Positions 13,701 to 28,700 of a stretch of DNA of 64,000 bases are shown in pieces. The notes beneath the pieces are model-generated. The model was given only the letters and a program-made list of their open reading frames with translations. It was not told the DNA's origin and searched no databases. Position 1 is the first letter of the stretch; the number at the start of each line of letters is the position of its first letter. Source of the DNA: Atrichornis clamosus (Eukaryota > Chordata > Aves > Passeriformes > Menuridae); NCBI GenBank assembly GCA_013400975.1, contig WBMZ01003465.1:17279-81278 (forward strand), read 5' to 3'. Position numbers and translations under genes: made by a program.

Positions 13701-16700
13701 TTACTTAACATATATGCCCTCTGGAGATAAAATCTTGATTCCTAGAGAAAAAAACTAACAGCAGAATAAAAGCATAAAACGAACCTTAGGAGGTAACACA
13801 TATTTCAATGTCACACTAAGAATTAAATTACTTGACAGAACTTGTAACAAACTAACTGCACTTCTTTAGATTGAAGCAGATAATATTTCTTTGAAATACA
13901 TTATTATCTGTTTTATCCAGCTTGGATAAGAATACACACAGCTGTGCTCAGAAGTTCAAATTTAAGTGTAGGTGGATTTTTAAAAAGTCTGATGACACAG
14001 CTACATCTTTTTCCTGTTGAGTCAAGTTCTTCAAATTTCTACAGTGCATTAATACACAGCAAAGGGAAAGAACACAGAAGTTATCATCACTTTTCTTCGC
14101 ATTTCACCATGTTTCATTAAGAGAGTATTTTCAACATTTAAGAAGGGCTGTTCTTAAGAGTCATTATATCCCAATCTTAATTCAAAGAAGGCAGTATTAT
14201 CCTGATACATTTTTTAATACACTGACATGCAAACAAAGACACTAACACAAAATCATTTACTGATGGATTTGTTTGCATGTGAAAAGCCTAAGGTAGCAGA
14301 CATTTCAAGTGAAGCAGACATTCCCCTTTGCCTTGCACTGTGCTGTTGGACTTGGTATGACCTCCTCTCTCCTACCTTTTTTTTTTAACATCACTTTGAT
14401 ATTCAAAAGTTAAAAGCTAAGTCTGTACTCATGTTTTGCAGTATTTTTCTGGCTTTTTTGCCCACTCTGTCCATTTTATTGATCTTTTCCCACTTCACAT
14501 ACTTGATATATCCTAATACTTAGGAAAAAAATGCTCAATTAAGGTATTTTACAAACACAATCTATCTGCTGCTTTGATTCACCCTAGAAGAACCTAAATG
14601 CCAAATTCTAGCATTAAAAAAAAATAAAATTGTTCCTAAGCATTAGTCATATTGAAAAATTCTACTATTTCCATTCTGTAACAATAATCTAGGCTGCTGG
14701 CAGACATTATAAACTAATAAGTAGATAAGATATGAGAAGTCACAAAAAAGTAACTCTATGCATTCTTGGCAAGGGAAAAATATATCTTTCTTTTTAAATG
14801 AAAAATCTCTGTAGAAATTAACAAAGAAAAACCAATGACACTAGGATGTTCCTTGAGATTATATTGCAAAAGTCAATGGAAGTCCATATGGCCACGGCAT
14901 AGTTCTCAGTCAATCCTATATAAATTCCCACACAATTTTTTTCATGCCACCATTATCACCAACCTGGTGTACAGTTAGCCAATAAAGAAAGTTACCAGCT
15001 TAACCTAAAAGCTAAGCACTGCATGCCCTCACAGTGCTAACAACAGAGCAAGGATGGGAAAGGAGACAGAGGCTGAGACCATCAAAATCGGAATTTCAAG
15101 TAACTTGCTATTGTGGAAACACTCCTTCAACCTAACATTAAAAGACTGAAATATAAAACCTTCATTGCTGTCTGGAAATAGTATTATATAAGATGTTTTA
15201 CAATCTTTGAGATTAACTACAGACACTATAACATCACCACCTATAAAATGGAAGTAACTTGAAACATGAATATGGAAACCAATACAGATAAATGCTATCA
15301 CAAAATACAGAGAAATTTTACTTATTGTATAGTGTGTCATGAATGTACCATATTGATTACTTTAAAATACTAGGAAAACACAGTAACTTAGTTCTTACAG
15401 TACCTCCGATTGACTTGCATCTCAAGTTGCTGTATTTTTTCCAAAAGCCCTTTTTCAGCAGCTTCCCTCTGCAATTCAAACTCTTTACAAGCAGTTTGTA
15501 CTGCATCCTCTTTTTCACAATTGAGCTTCTGAATGAGCAACTGCCTGTCTTGTTCTTGGTTAGATACTAACAGTTCTTTCTCTTCCTTTAGCTTATGGAT
15601 AATAGCTTCATATTTTTCCTGCTGCTCACAGAGAGACAATTTTTCTGTTTTTTCCTTTTCTAGGGCACTTGCTTCCAACTCTAACTTACTTTGTAGTTCT
15701 GTTATTTGCTCTGAAAGTCTTTTTTCTGCCTCAACAGTTTTTTGATGAAGAAGAGTTACTTTGTTTAATTCAGTTCTAAGCAAATTTGATTCTTCTTCAT
15801 ATCTATCTACTAGCTCAGAAATACACTGATCTTTTTCAATTGTCATCAGAGTCCTTAGTTCTGATAAGCCCACTTGGTATTCATCACTGCTAATTTGGAT
15901 TTTATTGTTTAATTTATCTATCTCCTTTTTTAAGCTTTCAGTTTCCTTATCAATCTGAGATCTTAAAGTCTCTTGTTGCTGGTTTCTGCTTTCTTCCAAA
16001 AGAAGCTTCATTTCATCAGTTTCTGCCTCTTTCAGGGCAAGTTCAACTTCTAATTTGCACCTCAAATCAGACAGATCTGAAACCTTGAGTTGTAACTCTT
16101 CTACTTGTTGTTGTTTCTCTTGCATAACTACCTCATGAGATTCCTGCATTTGTTCAAGTCTATGCTGGTTGTCTTTTTTTAATTTATCCAAACAGTCCTT
16201 GTGCTCAGCTAGGACCTTCTCAAATTCCTGTAAATGCCTGGCCTGTAGGTTGCTTTCCAGTTCTTTCAAATGGCTTTGCTCTAAACTCTCAAGTTCTGCC
16301 CTCAGGAGTTGTAGTTTTTCGTTGTTTTCAACATGAAGTTTTTTCAAATCTTCGAGTACTATTTCACGTGACTGCCTCAGTTCTTTAATTTCAGAACTTT
16401 GTGTCTCCATTTGGCATTCTAATTCAAGTAATTTCTGGTCTTTTTCATTCTGAAGGCAAACTACAGCTTCTTTCTCATTTTTTACAATTGCGAATTCATC
16501 ATTCTTATTCTGAAGAACTTCCTCAAGGCCTAGTAAGTCACCTTTTAACTTTTTAATCTTCTTTTTATTTTCTTCACCATCCTCCAATAACTTACTAATT
16601 TTAGTTTCATATTCACTTTTCAAAGACTGTAATTCATTTTGATGTTTATCATTTAGTGTTTTTTCAAGTGAAAATTTTACCTTCTCAATTGTATTTACTA

Positions 16701-19700
16701 TTTCTAAGGAAGTACATTTTAAAGAATTAGAAAAGTCACACTGTTCTCTTTGTACAAGTGTTCTAAAATGGCAAAGATCTTCTTTTATACCTCTTAAATG
16801 TACCTTTGAGTCTTGAGCAATAACCCTACACTTCTCCACACAAACATTGAGAGAAGCATTTTCTACTGAAACATCCTTTGCACAAGAACTTGTATCCTGC
16901 ATACGTCTACTGTCTATTGCATTGATAACTGAAGAATAAAGAGACTCCACCATCATTTCTGGGCTTTGCGGGTCACTTATTACATTAGGAGACACTGGAT
17001 TTTCTTCTATTACAAATTCATTTACTGCTGACATAAAGTCAGATTCTGGACTTTCTGCTAATGAATCCAAGTCTAATGATCCTTGCTTAAGAGCTTGCTC
17101 CAAGTTCGGATGGGCAATAGTTTCAAAATCAAATGTATGAGCATCAATGCTGTCTGGAGACAATTCTTCTAATGGAGCTGGGGGACACACAGGAGGACAC
17201 AGGGGACCCTGAAGACTGAGTGATGGAGGAGTTCTTGAAGAGGTAGAAATTGTGGTTCCTGTAGCACTTTCCATCCTTGGTGTGGTAGCAGATTGTGGCG
17301 ATGCTTGACTATTGGAGGCCTGCAAGTTACAAAATAAAAAATAAACACTTAAAGTGATAAGCAAAACTGTTAATATTAAAAATCAATTAAAAATTACCAG
17401 GCAAAACAAGAACTTAAAAATTGCCTTCATTTTTCGTAACAGTCCAAAATATACTACTAAAACTTAAGAAAAAATTGCAGAAATTCAGGGAGATTTTCCA
17501 TTAAGTTTCAGAAAAGCATCATTTGTAAACACATAGGTACTAAACCTTCATCTAGCCAAAAGTTCTACATACATCATACCCAACTGTATCTTACCAGTCA
17601 GACAGAGGCTTTGCTTTCTATCAACCTACTTGTTTCAGTTTCCCTAGTAATTTTATTACTAAAATATTTTTATTCTACTATTGCCAGTATTGTTATTAAA
17701 AGAGCATTCTAAACAAGTCATTTTTAGAACACCCAACTAAAGTCTACAAAAAGCTTTACTATAACAAAACTGTTGTCTACTAACATATCAAGAACATGTA
17801 TGAATTGTTGTACATGTGAATGTAGAACTAATCCAGTATAATGAAGAGCATTCTAATTCTAATTAAAAGCAACATTCTGCCTTTTCAGAATACAAGACAT
17901 CACAGCCAGAGTGGATTTTTTCCCCCCTTCATGCACTCCCAATTTTTGTCACTTTGCCTCTAGACCCTGGATACCAACGAAACTGATTTTGTAGCACCAG
18001 ATCCTTCAGTATTCAGCTGAAAAGTTAATGGTTAGAAGAACCACTCATAATAATCCAAGAGTAACAGCAGCTTGCAAAACAGTAAAAAGATCAGTTAAAA
18101 CTTCTCCACCTTCATGGAATTGTCCCCGAGTAATTCTGATCAATTCTAGTTCTTCTGATTCTTAAAAGGCTAAAAACTTTCCTTCAAACTAATTTTCCAG
18201 TTGTAATTAGATAACATTTTGTATCTCATTATCATCAGTTTTTGTTCAATACTACCAATTATAAACCAAGTTCTCAAGTTCCAGTGTATATGCTGCTCTA
18301 AAATGCATGTTTAAAGATCAATCTTTGCTATGTCAAAGACATCATACATTTCTATATATTTCTGTTTTGCCACAGAATATATCTTTTAAGTGAATTCAGC
18401 TAAAGTTTGACTTATCACAGCAATAATAGTTGTAACTCAGGCCAAGTTACATGGACTTCGGTGCACCTGCAATTCAGTAAAACACCATTCCGAAATGCTT
18501 TTAAAAAAAAAAAAAAATCAACATCAGCAGGACCTTAGAGACTGTGCACACAGCCTGTGTTCTGTGATTTTCAAGTTTTTTATTATGTGACAAAACTCCA
18601 TTTATCTTACAGGACAATATATCTAAAAGATTATACTACGGTTACAGATTTTCTTAACTTCACAATTTAATAGATTAAACATAATAAATTTAGTGCTTGC
18701 AAGCTTTTTTTTGACAGAGTAAATGAAGTGAGTATTAAAGTCTTCTTCCTCTACCATCTTTACATCTACCAGAATTAGAACACAGAAATGATCAGCCTGT
18801 TGTCCTGTAGTATCTTATGCTATTAACTATCAAATACAACAGGGAATATAAGAAGCCCTAGTGCCAGTAATACATCTGTAGATTCTTTAGACAAAATTAT
18901 AAACCCTAAGCTTCAGAAAGTACAGAGCATATCCCAGTGGGGTTGTGTGTTAGGGTACAAGCAGCATACAGCCTCAGTATCCACCAAGGATGCATTCCGG
19001 AAAAGGTTTGTAATAGAATGGATAGTGAAGCAATTTTTCGTAAGAAAATTACAGTGAAACACACACAGTTAAAATACACAAGGCAAGTATCTGTGACACA
19101 CAACTAAGGGGTATGCACAGCATCATCAGGATCACAAACTGGAGGTTTTCTGAATGGATCAGTGTTCCGAAAGATCTCAGACACACTGGCTGTAACACCA
19201 TAGCCCAACCACTACCCAGCTCTTCCATCCTTCATCATTAAGAACTTGTTTGATTTTATTCATCTAAGCTAACACCGCCTCCAGCTGATAATGCTGATGA
19301 TCCTGCTTGTGCCTCTTTCCCAAACCATCGGCACTGCCTCCCTGCATTTAAAATTGTGTTTGGTGTTCTTTATTTAGTATGTTAGTTTTTGCAGAAGAAA
19401 CTTCTGCCATCCATTGAATTCAGCTACTTGACTGGCAACAGTTTAGTGGAGCTTGGCAATCAATGGTCAGCGACAGAACTCCAAAAAACCCAGAAGAGAC
19501 AGACATTGATCTGCTGCTGTATAAATAGCCATTTTTTGTTTTCTCAATCTTTTACAAATGGTTCTTACCCCAAAAAGAGATCCTAGCCTCCTCTATGCCG
19601 TGCAAATGTTCTCTTAATGGAGATGTAGTGTGATTAACAATTCTCAGCTGTGATTTAAGAAGAATCCATTTCCAGCCCAAACACTCATCTATTTAGCAAA

Positions 19701-22700
19701 GTTGCATTTACACCTCAGCTCCATTAGCCTTTGCGTCTTTATGAATGTAAATCACACAATGATTTTGAAATCCATGGTAAAAAAACCTTATGATCATTAC
19801 ATACAAAATACTGTATTTATCAAAAATGAACAGGACATGAAAAAAAAATTAAGAAGAAATGTTCCTTTTTTAAAAAATTCTATTAGCACAGGTTTAAGCA
19901 TTTCTCTTGGGTTTATACTTCAGCTTGTTGCTTATCTAAGAAAACTCAGAAAAACAAATGTTGAAGGATACTGTGTATGCTGACACATGCCTGGATTCAA
20001 AGCACGCTTTAAGTGACACACTTGTACCATTAATGAACCAGAGCTTTAACAGTAACAAAGACTAGCACCACAGATGTCAGTAAGCACATACCAAAAAAAA
20101 GCACTTCAAAGACTTTGAAAATGGGAAGGTCCTACAGAAATCCACACGCAAAAGAAAGAAGGTATTTACTTTTGGCAACCCTACAGAATCATCCCAGAAG
20201 GTAAAGAGTAAGGATATAGCATGAAGAAAAAAAAAATTGTTGCTCTGGGTAACAGTACTCTAAAGAACTTGGTTTCCTCATGACCTGGGGCTGTAACATA
20301 CTACATGCCTCAGCAGTGGCTGCTGTGAGCTGGGTGTCTAGTGAGAGTACCACATTATTGCCTACTGAAGAGTTAAACCTCACATTTTGAGTAGCTGAAA
20401 CTATCTGAAGACTTTGTTTACTGTTGCTGTTTCCCTGAGAAGCCTGTGACTGCCATCTAATCTGTTTACAATCTACAGGCAGCAATGTGTGCATGTGTCA
20501 TACACTGACTTCTGTGATGATTAAGGAAGAAGATGCAAGAGTAAACAAGAAAAAATAGAGACAGAAAAGCAGAATTAATTTCCAAGTTCTCAGGTACAGC
20601 AGGATTACATGCCTTATTCTAGGTATGTTACTACAATAAACATAGTCAGGGAATGGGGCAATGCTTAGAAAGATTACAAACAGCGTTTGAATTTCCAACT
20701 CAACTAGAACAAATGGTAGATTCATAACCTGATTTGAAAAGACAGCTTCTCTTACAAAACAAACTTTTAATACCAAAGGATTGCATATGTTGATCACCTA
20801 CTAAGCACCGAGAACACACCTTAATCATATTATCCAACTTCTACAAGCACCTTAACTTTCTCCTGGACATCTTTAACCCAATCACTGATCTGCCTAAACT
20901 TCGTATTATGGAAATAAGATGGCACAACATCATCTTTGATGTGAAGCTATTAAATTACACAGAATAAGCAGAAAGTTTTAAAAAATTAGAACAGATTTCA
21001 AAGTAGTAATAAATTAAAACAAATATCCACAACACTCTTTAACCACTCTGATATAATACTAAAATAAGAAATTATCGTCAATGTTCTATGAACCTGAAAG
21101 CTGAAATAGTTAAGAGGTATGGGGACACTTAAAAAGAAATGCTCCTAACACCCTCAAGTAAGGCATTTGATCTCCTCTGACTTGCTCTTTGCTCACTTGT
21201 CTGCAGTCACAACTTTTCTCTCCTGCCAAAATAAACTATTAAGAGACCAGTAGGATGAACTCCCACTTGACCAAGACAGAATTCCACTGCTGCACTACCA
21301 ACAATCTAGGGAAACTATCCAAGTTCTAGTGGCTTCTGCTGCCTCTAGTATGGAAAGGGAGGCTGGGGTTGAATGTGTCTCCTTGGCAGAGTACAAGAGC
21401 AATTATCCGTACATTTATTGCCAACTATGCACCAAACTGGGACGGTATCTCAGTTCACCAAGAGAACATGTGGCTGAAGAGAGCTGTAGGCATTTTTGGA
21501 ACAATTATTAAATGTTTGTTCATCCTTCTAATCATTTACTGTGAATTCCCAGCAATACTAAGGATAACAAAAGGAATATTTTAAAAATTATTTCAGCAAT
21601 TCTACACAAAAAAAGAATACAGGCAAAAGCAGCATAATTTAAAAAAATAATTCTATGTTATCTGTGGAACAAAGCAACACAGAGAAAGACCTAATGTCTT
21701 GCATTCAGTACTAACAAGGGAAGGAAAAAAATAAATCTGTCTTTGAGAAAAAAAAAAAAAAAAAAAAAATCTCTGACAAATCTATTTGCTTCAATTCCAA
21801 AAAAGAGTTCAAATGAATCACTGAAATTACAGAGAGATGGGCATTTTCAAGATGACATCATGAATGGCACAGCTCTGACTGTGCAATGCAATTTACTCTA
21901 AGGAAGGAGACAATTATCCAAATCTGTCTAAGCACCTGACATTTCTGTGTGAGCAGAGAATCCAAGCTGGTCAAAATACAGCAAAAGAAAAGAGTGGGAA
22001 GAATATTCTCCTGATTTGGCAAACATCTTTTTCTGTACAGCCAGATACTGATAAAAATTTCTCAGATAAGCAAGTCCGAACAAAGAAGGGCAAACCACAA
22101 AGACTTCAGAAAGTCAGGCATATTTCCTGTTTATTTTTCTACTGTTATTATGTATATTTTGAATTAAAATTTAAATTTCATGTTCTTCTGACATTGCAAA
22201 CATTAGTGAAAAATTAATTCATCAGAACATCTGTCACTATCCTGTCACTGGTTTCTTATAAGATAAATTTCAGGATGCTCCATATTGGGGGTGAACCTCT
22301 CTATTTCAGAGCAAGGTCTGTTGGTAGGGCATGTTCAGAAAAATTCAAGATTTCACAGAATTTCACTTCCAGCCATTTCAATGGCTAATACAGTGTTCAG
22401 GCTCTAGTATTTTTATTCTTAAATTGAAAAAAAATTTTCATAGAGAAAACAGCTAGGAGATTGCTTACATGACACACCTTTTCTCTATTACAGAACGAAA
22501 AGCTGCTCAGATATTTTACATAAATAAAAGATTTCCAATAAATCTCCTGTTCAAGGCCCACAGAAATAAAAAGATAGAGAACTTCATGTCACCAGGTTTA
22601 AGCAGGAAATTGCTGTTCAAAATTAAACATGCCCATAACCTTAGCTGTTAGACAAGACGCTTCTAGTCAGCCAAGTACATACAAATATTTACATCACAGA

Positions 22701-25700
22701 CAACAGCACAGCTCCCCCAAAAGCAACACTGATTTTCTACAGCAAAAGAAACCGAATTTGAAGCAGTCAACTTCACAAAAAATCTTAAGCATGGCTAAAT
22801 TCACCCAGAGCTTCCCTGAGACAGGCTGCAGCCAGAAGCTTACAGGAACCTATTTGGTATATTATGGAAGTTAGAGGTTGAATGAATGGAAGCAAAAGTG
22901 AATGGCAGAAACACAATTTCTAGGGGAAGGAATGTGCTTGACAGGTAGAGTGAAACTCGGAAGAGATCTTTTTACCGTCTGTTCCTTCTACAGTCCAAGA
23001 CTGCACAACAGCCAACCAAAACCCTAAAATCTCCTTAAATGCTTGTGCCAGAAGGACCTAAGAAGTAGTGTAGAAATTTAGAGACAAAACAACTTCACTG
23101 AATACAAACTAAAACAATGAAGGCAAAATGCACACAATCTGCAGATAGAAGATTTGAAAATGGCAGAAAAAAATATTAACAGTGCAAATCTACAACTTCT
23201 GTGGAATACAAACATCTGTTAAATATTCTCAGAATATTTACTGGTTCATGATTAGAAAGGAAACTTATGCAATTAATCTTTACATCAGGAAAAGCAAAGA
23301 TGCATTCTGAAGTGTTTGATAAAACAATATTATGAAAATATTCTACTTTTTTAAATACAATATTCTCTTTTTTATTGATAAAGAAAAGCAAAATTACCTT
23401 TTGTTCATTCAGCAGGTCTGTAATGGTTTGTGACATTTCATCCAAACTCTGTGCTGCCTTGACCAGGTTATGTAGAGCACGTACATGCTGGTGAAGAGGT
23501 TCAAAGTCACAAAGTATGGGAACCCTTAAAAAGAGTACAGGATTAGGGGTTTTTTTTAAACACACTGTTAGTTTAATATTCCAATATATTAAATTCTTAT
23601 GTGTATATCTCAACAACACTAAGCTTCCCTGTGTATAAAGTTTGTACTTTCTTCATTTCATCTATTTTCTATGGAAAAAATTCTACTAAGACCACCTGGT
23701 ATTTGTGTTTAAAATTAAAACCTTGAGAACTTTTAAGGAGTAGATAACAATAAACACAATGATGGCCAAGTAGTATGTCAGTCTTCCCTTCCAAGGAAAA
23801 CACTTGCCAGTAGTACCTGGAGTTCCAGTAACAGTAACAGAATTGGTATGATTAGATCTCGAACTGAAGCACTTATGTTTGCAAATGACTCTATTTTTCT
23901 CTCCAGTTGGATTCTCTCCAATCCAGCTCTTCCTTTGAAGGAGCAATTATTCTCTACTATCTTACTTTCATGACAGGTAACCTAAATTAAACGACTGATT
24001 AATGTGTTGGGATCACATTGCAAGTGGTGCAAGATAAGTTGAAAATATGAAGCAAGAGTTCATTTAGACTGACAATACAGTAAAAGCAGATTGCATCTCA
24101 ATGTATTCTGCATTCCCTAATCAATATATAGGGCAAGTGGCATCTAGTCTATTTTTGCAGAACTAAGATTTCAATAATTGCTCACACATATAATTTCAGA
24201 AGACTGAAGCACTGCAAGTAAATTGAAACATCATTTTAATTATATAGCTCAGGGGTTCAGTGCTGATAGAAAAGGACTTTTTGCTGGGTCTCAGTTTTGC
24301 TTACTGCTTGCTCTTTATATGTTAAATGAAAATACCAAAGAAAGCAGCGCTCTGGAGTTTCTTCTGAAGCTCAGAGTCTACCCAAGGTGTGTGACAGCTT
24401 TGCCCACTCAAGTTGCAAGTTCACCACAATCATCTTTATTTCCACCAAATGCAACCCGCAGCCCAGAAACCATGAGGAACGTGACATAATCCCACCTCTA
24501 TTGCCATCAAGTGGAAAGCTATGTCACTACAATTTAGCTCAACTAGAACATCCTAGTTAGCTTCGTTTTCTCACAACAGCAAGGCAAAATTCTTCCTGAA
24601 CTCAGGATAAACTTCCCTGGAAGGCTGCAAAATTCTCACAATTCAAAAAAATCAGGTAAACATTAGCAACAAGATCTGATAGCTTGCTTTTTTTTTTTTT
24701 CCCCTGCAGAATCGATTAGGAGTAAGCCTAAGAGCAGAAGAGAAATTAAAAGGGTACATCAGCTACAACATGACCTAGGGCAAATCCATTCTCATACTGA
24801 CTAAGCTCACTACACTTATTGTGAACACCAACAATACCATATAGTCAGGCACTCTGAACCAAAAAGAATGCCAGTAAAATACAGAGGTGAAAAAAGCAGT
24901 GAATTCAGCTCCTGCCTAAACCACAATAACAAGTATCAGGCTGACACTGCCGCTGAGACTGACAGATGGCAGTGAAGCATCCTTCTCGCGCATTTACCTT
25001 TGTAAATGCAGTAACACCTTTGTGGGACTGTAGTCCCGAGGCTAAAAAAAAAATTAAGAAGAGGAATCTCAGCCAATCTCTAACTGCAGATCTCTTCAAG
25101 GAGAAGGATGATGATACAAGCAGCATCTGAATGTGGTCATACTGATAGATCTCCATCTCCTCCTAGACAGAACCTTACACAGAACTTGCTACTCTCCATT
25201 GTCTTGATTGGCATTTCTCCACCTTGATTGCTCTAGGCTTAAGACGTAGGAGTTTGAAAGCTCACCCTAACAGTCATCTTTTTCAGAAAGACATCTCCGA
25301 GTCCTAGATAAGGAACTAATGCTGTCAAATTGCTTGTGAGACAAACCAGTAGCTTTCCTGTCTACATATGCATGTCTGCTTCTTGTTGGGAAATAAGAAA
25401 CATAGAAATAGAGCTTCTACTCAAAATGATGGATTTCCATAGACAGCAGAGGCACTTAGAGAATACACCTTTTAGTAAAATCAATGTAATAAAATCAGTC
25501 AGAGAAAAAGCAGTAATTGAATATAGGAGATCTCTATGATCTCATGCTGAGCTAAAGACATTTATTTTATTTCCTCCAGAATACCACACAACAAAGAACA
25601 AAAGAAAAAAAATCAAATCTCATTCTGATGTGACAAAACAAAGTTATGAGTTTATCTCAGTTTAAAACTGACAACAATTTTTTTCGCTTTTTAGCTACGA

Positions 25701-28700
25701 GGTAGCTCAAATGAACACCCAAAATCTTTTACATCTCCATACAGAATAGACGTGTTCAAATCATCAGAGCTTGAGTACATACATACCTACATTGAGTGAA
25801 GACCATTGTTTAAGAATGGTAACAGTTCAGAAAATATCCTTGTCTGTTCTTTATGGAAAATGAATTAAGGGGGTGGAAAACCAAAGAGAGTGGGACCACC
25901 AGGGGAAGCTATTTCCATAATTCACAATGGTTAAAAAGGTGCTTTACCTGAGTAATGGTTGTACTTCTGAAGGACAGAAAGACTGCAAAAATTGCAAGTC
26001 ACTCAATGAGATATCTGGAAGCTCACTGTCAAATCTGCGAGGTTTTCGTGTCTGTATAGAAGACAACAATTTACACATTTTTGTAAGGGAGGATTAAAAA
26101 GAGCTTAATAAATGACATGTGAAAATTGGCAGTAAACTGATTCTTTAATTTTAAAGAAGCCATATCTGGTCCCATACCTCTAAAAAAAATCCCTTTACAT
26201 TTGGAATCACTCTATCCCTGGTGCCTTGGGCAGCAGGAGAAAAGAGTATTTCAGTTGAAAGGAACCTACAATAAACATCCAGTTCAACTTCCTCCCTACT
26301 ACCAAGCTTCATAAACATTACGGATGTGTTTAAAAGTTAAGGGATAAGAGATGGCACTAAAGCATTATTTATTGTGCTGCTAAACATATTAATTCAGTTC
26401 AGTATTTGAAACATTGAAGTGAGTACCATTCTTATTCTCTAAATATCCTTTAAAAAAAAAAGCTGCAAAGGAGAAGCTGAAAAGGTTAAAAAGGCAAAGT
26501 GAGATGGCAACATTAGAATCAGAGAGTTAGCTTACTTCATTTAACCAAGGTGTATGAAGTCAAAGCTAACAGGCAATGCTTAATTACAGCAATACTTTTT
26601 CATCCCTTCATGTTATCACCCAATTAAGAGACGAAAAAGCTTTTCCACGCATTCAGATTATCAGAAAACATGGAAACCTTTTACTTGCTTTTACCATCCA
26701 ATTAACTTTATTGCTCTATTATTCACAAGACAATTAGATGATCCAAGTATTCCTCCTGGCTTCTTTTTTCTGACCATTAAGAGCAAATTTTTTTTCAATG
26801 CCACAGACTAAAAAAGGACTGGATAAAAATGAGAGTTGACATTTCTTCTCCTACTACACTGCAAGTTTCAAACCAGTGTTAATATAGGTCACTTGAAATG
26901 GCAAAGAAGACTAGCTCCCAGGTTTTTCATTTGTGTCACAGCAATGTAGAAGGCATACAGCTTTAATGAATTAAGCCTGAGATTTTCTTTTATGAAACTA
27001 CATAGAAATTAAATAAACCCAAAAATACGAATACATACACAAAAGGATGGAGGCCAGGAGTCAAGTCCTCTAAACAAACGATTCCTTAGAAAAGACTTCC
27101 CTGAAAAAAAAAAAGACAAAGAAACAACTTAAAGGAAGAAATGCAACAATGTCTCAAGACAAATCAATTAAAGTTACAGCAGTTTAACATCTGAACTACG
27201 TTTGAAAGCGTTACTACTTACCTTGTTGACAACACACAATTGCAAAAGGCCACAGAACATCAGCCAAAAACCACCATTCAAGTGGAACTCCCTTCATGGA
27301 AGCCTCTTTTTGCTTAATGTTCACTCAGGCAAAAGCCTCGATCTGTTCTGCATTTTCACTGTAATCTTGCTCATCTCCTTTCTAAAAATTTTGATAAACT
27401 TTTGCTCAATTTTCTTATTTTATCTCCATTCAGAATGTAAATTGTAGACTTTGCAGAAGAAATAATCAGAATTCTTTTACCAGAATCTTTGTTTTTAACT
27501 TTTTTTTTTTTTTTAACTTCTGGTCAAGGTCTTTAGATGCAGGTCTGAATTCTTGGGTTTTTCTGAAGTAGTTCAGAAGAAGTCACAGCAATACCCAAAT
27601 ATTCAGTAATGGTTTTAGAAATGTTATTTAAAAGAACAATAAAGCTCACAAGGCATGTTTAAACAGAAACAGTATTAAAACGTGATAATTAGAAATCTTA
27701 TATTTTAGAAACACTAATCACAACTTTCATATTGTTTTGGATAATTTATATAAAGTAGTTAATTTATTTGATTCTTAAAAAAATATTTTGTTCATAATAG
27801 GACCAGCATGCACTTATTTAAGTAAAAAAGATGTTTCAGGTATTAAAGTTAGAATATAATGAAAATATTTTAACTACAAAGACAAGAGATACACTTCAAC
27901 ACAATTCTGACTTGACAGAAGAGAAAGTACTTACTAAACAGTTTACCGAAAGATTCCCTTTTTGCCTTTTCAGCTTCATATAGGTGTTTCCCATCTTTTA
28001 TTAATGCACCTGCCCACTGTGAAAGGGAAAAATACATAGCTAGTTGTTAATTTATACACTGACATAAATGTTTGGTCTCAAACTTTTACTTACTTACCTC
28101 CCTGTAGTGTTTTATGAACATTTTTCTCCTCACAACCTCCACAACAGCTAGACAGTACATCTGAGGAACAGTGCTGAGAGCCTCTACAACTTTGACCCTT
28201 TCCAGGAGCTCTGTTACAAGACGAAGCAGGGCTTGTAGTTTCTCTCCATCTTGGTCAGCATGAAGCATTACAAAACAACACCACCTACAAAAGTAAGTTA
28301 CACTTTAGAAGATCACAACTTAGCAATTTTTTTCATTTAAATCAGATTAGGAACACATCCAAATGAAAGAACAATGACACCATTTCATACGGGACAAGAG
28401 GCTACCTGAAAGTACCAAACTACTCAGAATTCAGTAGTCACCTTGCAGTTTCCTAGTAATTTCTCAGAGTAAAATATCCGCATCAGTGCTCAAAAAATTA
28501 ACATTTACCACCATTTAAGGAATTGTTTTTGACAAGTAATGCTCTTCGCATAAATAACGTTAGGAGTAATAATAATGCAACTTCCTCCAGCAGAATTTTA
28601 AAAAGCTGAGGAAAAAAAATGACTACTTTTTGTTTATAAATCTTAAAAATGCTTATTGAAAAGAGTTTGACAGATGTATTGTTGGAATGCTGTCAAAGAA

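Larger units (their letters stand above)
17320..23397 (-). other. RB1CC1: RB1CC1 intron 14
   Basis: 6.1 kb, phase 0. It contains homopolymer runs (A14-15 at about 18502-18516, A22 at 21748-21769) and an open minus-strand frame at 20189-20494 of coding-like Q/S/N composition that was not identified. No mobile element was recognised. Confidence 0.9.

Noticed and set aside
16360..16375. TTCACGTGAC, close to a CLEAR element
   Set aside because: It lies inside coding exon 15 and is explained by the codons there.
24688..24709. Plus-strand polypyrimidine tract followed by CCCCTGCAG, like a strong splice acceptor for a plus-strand gene
   Set aside because: No plus-strand coding exon, donor-acceptor chain or conserved frame accompanies it. 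It is best read as a T tract in intron 13.
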